This document shows positions 60,053 to 64,000 of a stretch of 64,000 nt of DNA, in pieces. A model generated the notes under the pieces. It searched no databases. It was not told the origin of the DNA and was given only the letters and a program-made list of their open reading frames with translations. Source of the stretch: Rosa chinensis (lineage: Eukaryota > Streptophyta > Magnoliopsida > Rosales > Rosaceae); the NCBI RefSeq assembly GCF_002994745.2, contig NC_037093.1, positions 8,606,400-8,670,399 on the forward strand, read 5' to 3'. The stretch's first letter is position 1. Each line of letters opens with the position of its first letter. A program made the position numbers and the translations under genes.

Positions 60053-61336
60053 CTAATCAATTAGCCATAATTTTTCTGAGAAACCAAGCTGCTTCCGGTA
60101 CTCATCACATGCTTCTGCTTCAATCAAATTGCCGTAATGTTTTAGGGAAACTAGGCTCCCAGTATAACTGATGATAGTCCAGTTCTGCATTAATGTTATA
60201 GGACACTTCACCAGTTCCACTTGAACACTACTACCTCTTAGATCCAAAAACATTGCACTAGCTCTGTTCTGAAACCCCCTGCTAATTGCATCTTTGAAAA
60301 ATATACCATGTTCCCATTCACCATAACTACCCATAAAATAAGGAAACTCAAACTTGATTTCTGTGCAGTACTCTCGCACCCACTCTTTCACTTCATAATT
60401 TTTCAACACCCATATCTCCATGAACACGCTATGGCTATGTAACCAAGCATCCACAATCGCTAAGCATCCTTTCAGATTAACCAAATTCAAGTCGGAAAAG
60501 TACTCACTTCTTAATTTGGGATGAGAAGTCCAATAAAACTCCTCTTTCTTGAAGTCGAAGGAAATTATATTACTTTCTTCCCTTCCTCTAGTTCTCGATT
60601 GTTTGTCAACCATCCAATGCATGTCTCCACATGCAGACGCATTTTTGTGGCTCAAATTACAAGGAGGAACTGCACGTATCTCTCGCCATGAATCTGTGCC
60701 CAATACAAGTACTTGAGCCACAAGGTTCTTGTACTGTGAATTACCGCAAACACGTAGAATCTTGTGCGTGCCGGTAGTATCAGCAAATCCCATAACAAGC
60801 CAGTCAAAAAGCTCGCGGCGACATCTAATAGAGGCTGGGATTGGCACCTTACTAGCCGGGAGCCTTAGGACTTCTCCCATTAGAGGATTCAACAAGAAGC
60901 TCGGACCTCCATAACTGACATCTTTAAAGCAAATCAAGTTGCCGAAAACACAATGTACCTCGTAGGTACACTCCTGGCTTACTATGATCTCCGAGCCATT
61001 TCCATGTTCTTTCATATTCAAGGCGTTGCCACCGTGGTATTGAAGTGGGTGGAAGGTCTTCGTTACTGTTTTGATTCCCTCGTGTGATCTAGCAAGAAGC
61101 ATAAGTTGAGGTACTTCACCAGTAGGAAGAGCATTGTGTAGACGCCGAGTGTACTGTGCAACAAAAATTTTGTCGACTATGTTGTTCAACCTCTTAGAGG
61201 CACATCGGATGGAAGAAACTGATTTCAGGGGCAGTCTCAGAACTATATCGACAAGGATGTCTCTGGGGAGGTCCAGAAGCTTTGTGTTGCTGCTGCTGTA
61301 AGGCCTCGATCTCTTGAGGACCCTCGGGATCATCAT
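60053..61336 (-). CDS. F-box protein with associated domain
   Basis: A single-exon ORF of 427 aa, intronless like many plant F-box genes. The start is ATG 61336 or the adjacent ATG 61333. Residues about 20-60 (LLDLPRDILVDIVLRLPLKS followed by VSSIRCASKRLNNIV) form the F-box, which would bind SKP1 and place the protein in an SCF ubiquitin ligase. The rest resembles the plant F-box-associated (FBA) type: GNLICFKD, LLNPLMGEVLRLP, a GFADTTGTHKILRV strand, VLVLGTDSWREI, and MHWMVDK near the middle. The substrate is unknown, and such genes form large fast-evolving families. The reading frame looks intact. Confidence 0.85.
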   Translation of the reverse strand: MMIPRVLKRSRPYSSSNTKLLDLPRDILVDIVLRLPLKSVSSIRCASKRLNNIVDKIFVAQYTRRLHNALPTGEVPQLMLLARSHEGIKTVTKTFHPLQYHGGNALNMKEHGNGSEIIVSQECTYEVHCVFGNLICFKDVSYGGPSFLLNPLMGEVLRLPASKVPIPASIRCRRELFDWLVMGFADTTGTHKILRVCGNSQYKNLVAQVLVLGTDSWREIRAVPPCNLSHKNASACGDMHWMVDKQSRTRGREESNIISFDFKKEEFYWTSHPKLRSEYFSDLNLVNLKGCLAIVDAWLHSHSVFMEIWVLKNYEVKEWVREYCTEIKFEFPYFMGSYGEWEHGIFFKDAISRGFQNRASAMFLDLRGSSVQVELVKCPITLMQNWTIISYTGSLVSLKHYGNLIEAEACDEYRKQLGFSEKLWLID

Positions 61337-62661
61337 CAGATCTCCTTTCCTCCAGGGTCGTCTTGTTTATAGCTAGGTTTTAAGATTCTCTAAACTCAAT
61401 TTAACGTATTAGATCTCCAAGTCGCAATTTGGAGGAATTCGAAAGCAACTCTAAGCCAAAACGAAATTGTTAACTGTATTACAGAAAATAATCTCTAGGG
61501 TGCCTTTTATTGTTCTACATGTGGGACATATATACATAGAATAATCTAGGAAACCCAAGCCGGCTAGTAACATAATCAAACAAGGAATTTAGACTTTAGG
61601 GTTTTCTTGTCAAAAAAAAGAAAAGAAAAAGATTAAAGACTTCAGGGTTTAGTACTATCGATCTTTTCAACCCTCAAAGTTGGAGCAGTTTCGTGTATTG
61701 CAAATAGTTTGTTTTTTTTTTTGTTTTTGTTTTTTTTTTTTTTAAAGCAAATTTTGAGAGTAGTAAAGTTATAATAGAAAATTACATACAAATAACAGAC
61801 CAAATTTAAAAAAAAAAACAGAAGGGCATCTTGTATCAGATTTATACAAATAAGGACACAAAGCCTAGACCCAAGGAGAATGAAGTACATCTAATTTTTG
61901 AGATTTCCTGCGTAATTACGAATTAATACCAATGTGTGGTTTGTTAAAGTTATAAAGGTATAAATTCTTCAGAGTCGAAATCTTCGTAATTTGATTTTAT
62001 CATATTTCAGCTGTATTTTAAAAGCTTCTAGACTTTACCAAGCAATATTATGATCTTAAGGACATGACATAATGTTTGTCGATGATTATTTATCGATATT
62101 TCAATCCATACCTAAATTTTCAGTAAATCTTACCTAAATTTCCACCAAAGTAGAAATTCAAACCCATTCATACATGAGCTGATGAGCTAACTTTTGAGTG
62201 TATACGTCATAATTGTTTCATATGAGCTAGACTCTAGCTCATATGAAACACAAACAAGGGATGGGATTGTTATGATAACGCATACGATGTCAATAAGGAT
62301 GCATGGTTGGTCTATCAGAGTATCAGCTTTGAAATGTTGCTGCAGTGCCTCATGCCCTCATGGGTAATCAGAAGGAACGGACTCAGCTTTCTAGACATGA
62401 CAAATAGAAGACACATTCGACCAAAGAAAAAACAAGGCAAAAGGCACCTCTTAGTACATGAATACAAATAAGCATTTGCCGAAGATCAGAGGTGAATCAA
62501 GGTAGTATTACATATTCGAACATTGCTATGATATTGATCACCAAAAGAAAAAGAAAAAACATGTTATGGACATGTGTTGCTGAGATGGAGCAAAGAAAGA
62601 AACATTCTCATTTGTTTCTTGTAAATTACCATGGCCATGCATCGAGTAGATGAAGAGCCAT
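61337..62661. other. Intergenic region upstream of F-box gene
   Basis: AT-rich with homopolymer runs (61,710-61,745). It includes the F-box promoter region on the right of 61336 and the 3' UTR of the TPR/DnaJ gene near 62,530-62,661. Nothing else is supported. Confidence 0.6.
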
Positions 62662-64000
62662 TCAGCCATATGACTTCCAACTTTCCCTTTCATCCGGACA
62701 TGTTCTCTCAAAGGGGGACCTATAAAAACCAGATCTTCTATAACTGCTGGGTCTGCTTGGACACTCATTAAAGTATGAAGGTTCTCTACAACTGCTGGTT
62801 TTATTAGGACTCTGGAAATCTGAAGGTTTTCTTCGACTGCTTTGTTCCTTTCTTTCATTTGCTGCTTTTCTCATAACCTCCTCGAGATCATATTTTGAGC
62901 GCTTGCTTGGGTCTGATAGTACTTCATATGCCTCTCCAATCATTTTAAACAGCCTATCAGCATCTTTCTGAACCTCGGCAGAGATTTCCTTCCACAGTCG
63001 CCCTTCATCTTGACTCCCATTTCTTCCCAAGAACTGGCCAGCCTTGTCAGGATGATGTTTGAGAGCTGCCATGCGGTATGCCTTCTTGATATTAGAACTT
63101 GTGTCAGATGGTTTAATCCCCAAAATGAGGTTAAAATCCATGGGGATTCCTTTCTTAGCTTTTTCTTTCATTGATGGCAAACGTCGACGAGCCTGCTGTA
63201 ATTTTTTTGCACAGGCATTGGAAGAGCCTTCTGAGGTAGACTCTTTGGCCTTTTCATCAGCTTGCTTTTCCAGTATAGATACAAGTCTTTGGATATCGCT
63301 AGCTGCCTGTACATAGTCCCGTATCATCACATGTAAGGCAGCTCTTCTAGAAACTGCCTTACCATAATTTTCATCAAGAGCTATTGCAAGACTGCAATCT
63401 GCAATGGCATCCATAATTTGACCCAAAGCTTGGTGAGCTGCAGCACGGTTGCACAAACAAATTGCAGCAAATGGGCGAGATCCAATATTTCTTGATAAAG
63501 CAATAGTATATTGCTCTGCGGCTTCTGTATATCTTCCTGCTTTAAATGCTTCATTACCTGTGGTCTTGTGGCTTAACAGTTCACGTATGGTGACAGCTGC
63601 TGAAATTGATGATTCCATATTCCTACTTCCATACCTGTCTTGTATAAATCTCACTTGCTCCACGAAACTAAGAGCTGCCCCAAACCTTCCCAGCTGAAAG
63701 TAAGATTTGGAAATGAAAACCCACCTCCACAACCTAGCAAATGGGTAATTACATCCAGAACCGTCCATACTTTCTACACGAAAACAATTAATTTCCGCGG
63801 AATGGAAACTTAATTTGTTCACACACTTGAATTGCCTCTTCATACCTCCTTAACAAATACAGTGTGTCTGCTTTCATTTCAAGTAACTTTTCCGAGTATA
63901 TACTAACCGACAAAGCCTCAGAAATTATTCCCAAGGCACTAAGAGCAGCATCGGTAGTTCTCCGTTCCAGAAGCGTGGCAGAACGATTTGTACACCCAGC
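62662..64000 (-). CDS. TPR and DnaJ domain co-chaperone, 3' part (runs off right edge, apparent frameshift)
   Basis: Minus-strand coding to a stop at 62662. TPR units are visible (KTTGNEAFKAGRYTEAAEQY, CLCNRAAAHQALGQIMDAIA, KAVSRRAALHVMIRDYVQAA). A J domain follows, with AYRMAALKHHPDKAG carrying the HPD motif that stimulates Hsp70, and IGEAYEVLSDPSKRSKYD. A Ser/Arg-rich tail ends SWKSYG. The architecture matches plant DNAJC7-like TPR-DnaJ proteins. From 64000 down to about 63,810 the coding frame is ADTLYLLRRYEEAIQVCEQ, one base out of phase with the rest. Removing one A from the run at about 63,805-63,808 would restore continuity. The ORF beginning at ATG 63843 is therefore not the true start. 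The N-terminus lies outside the window. No intron is seen over this part. Confidence 0.8.

Noticed and set aside
1..64000. tRNA, rRNA or snRNA genes
   Set aside because: No cloverleaf with A/B boxes or conserved snRNA motif was recognised by eye. The primer-binding sites only resemble tRNA 3' ends.

Overview
This is a stretch of plant nuclear genome. Intron-bearing eudicot-type genes (ClpR1, BUB3, a ZFPL1-like protein, an F-box protein and a TPR/DnaJ co-chaperone) sit among plant Copia, Tat-lineage Gypsy, CACTA and Mutator-like transposons. I suspect Rosaceae from the look of the repeats, but the sequence alone does not prove it. No bacterial or organellar features, tRNA or rRNA genes were seen.

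Left third (1-18.2 kb), almost entirely transposons. The window opens inside a minus-oriented Copia element (LTR 1476-1669). A 0.78-kb repeat follows in two inverted copies (1705-2482 and 3663-4447). Next is a 5,976-bp CACTA element (4665-10640, TSD TAC) with no visible transposase. It carries spliced fragments of at least three host genes: cytosolic Phe-tRNA synthetase alpha, a GRIP-type golgin and the CCT zeta chaperonin subunit. A minus-oriented Copia element (11684-18212, TSD GTTCT) with decayed pol comes after it.

Middle (19.2-28.6 kb), genic island. ClpR1 (plus, 9 exons, 363 aa) and BUB3 (minus, 9 exons, 341 aa) converge tail to tail. BUB3 exon 1 and its upstream region were duplicated about 3 kb away (28158-28573), and that duplicate was later split by a retrotransposon.

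Retrotransposon nest (28.58-52.19 kb). An older minus-oriented Tat-type Gypsy element (985/991-bp LTRs, pol mostly deleted) was invaded by a young, nearly complete plus-oriented Tat Gypsy element (30335-42098, identical-length 515-bp LTRs, TSD ATTAA). It was also invaded by a 1.69-kb Mutator-like element (44113-45803, 9-bp TSD). The young element has a gag-pol frame open except for one TAG, a second RNase H, an antisense intron-containing gene and an array of eight 58-bp repeats before its 3' LTR. The old element keeps an antisense ORF in the equivalent place.

Right end (52.2-64 kb), genes again: a ZFPL1-like Golgi zinc-finger membrane protein (plus, 9 exons, one GC-AG intron), an intronless F-box protein (minus), and the C-terminal part of a TPR/DnaJ protein (minus, running off the window, with an apparent one-base frameshift).

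The host genes do not form a pathway. The most noteworthy material is the gene-capturing CACTA element, the antisense gene plus satellite-like array of the Tat element, and the split BUB3 duplication. Exon boundaries were read by eye from GT-AG signals and reading-frame continuity. Family names come from recognising protein motifs, not from a search.
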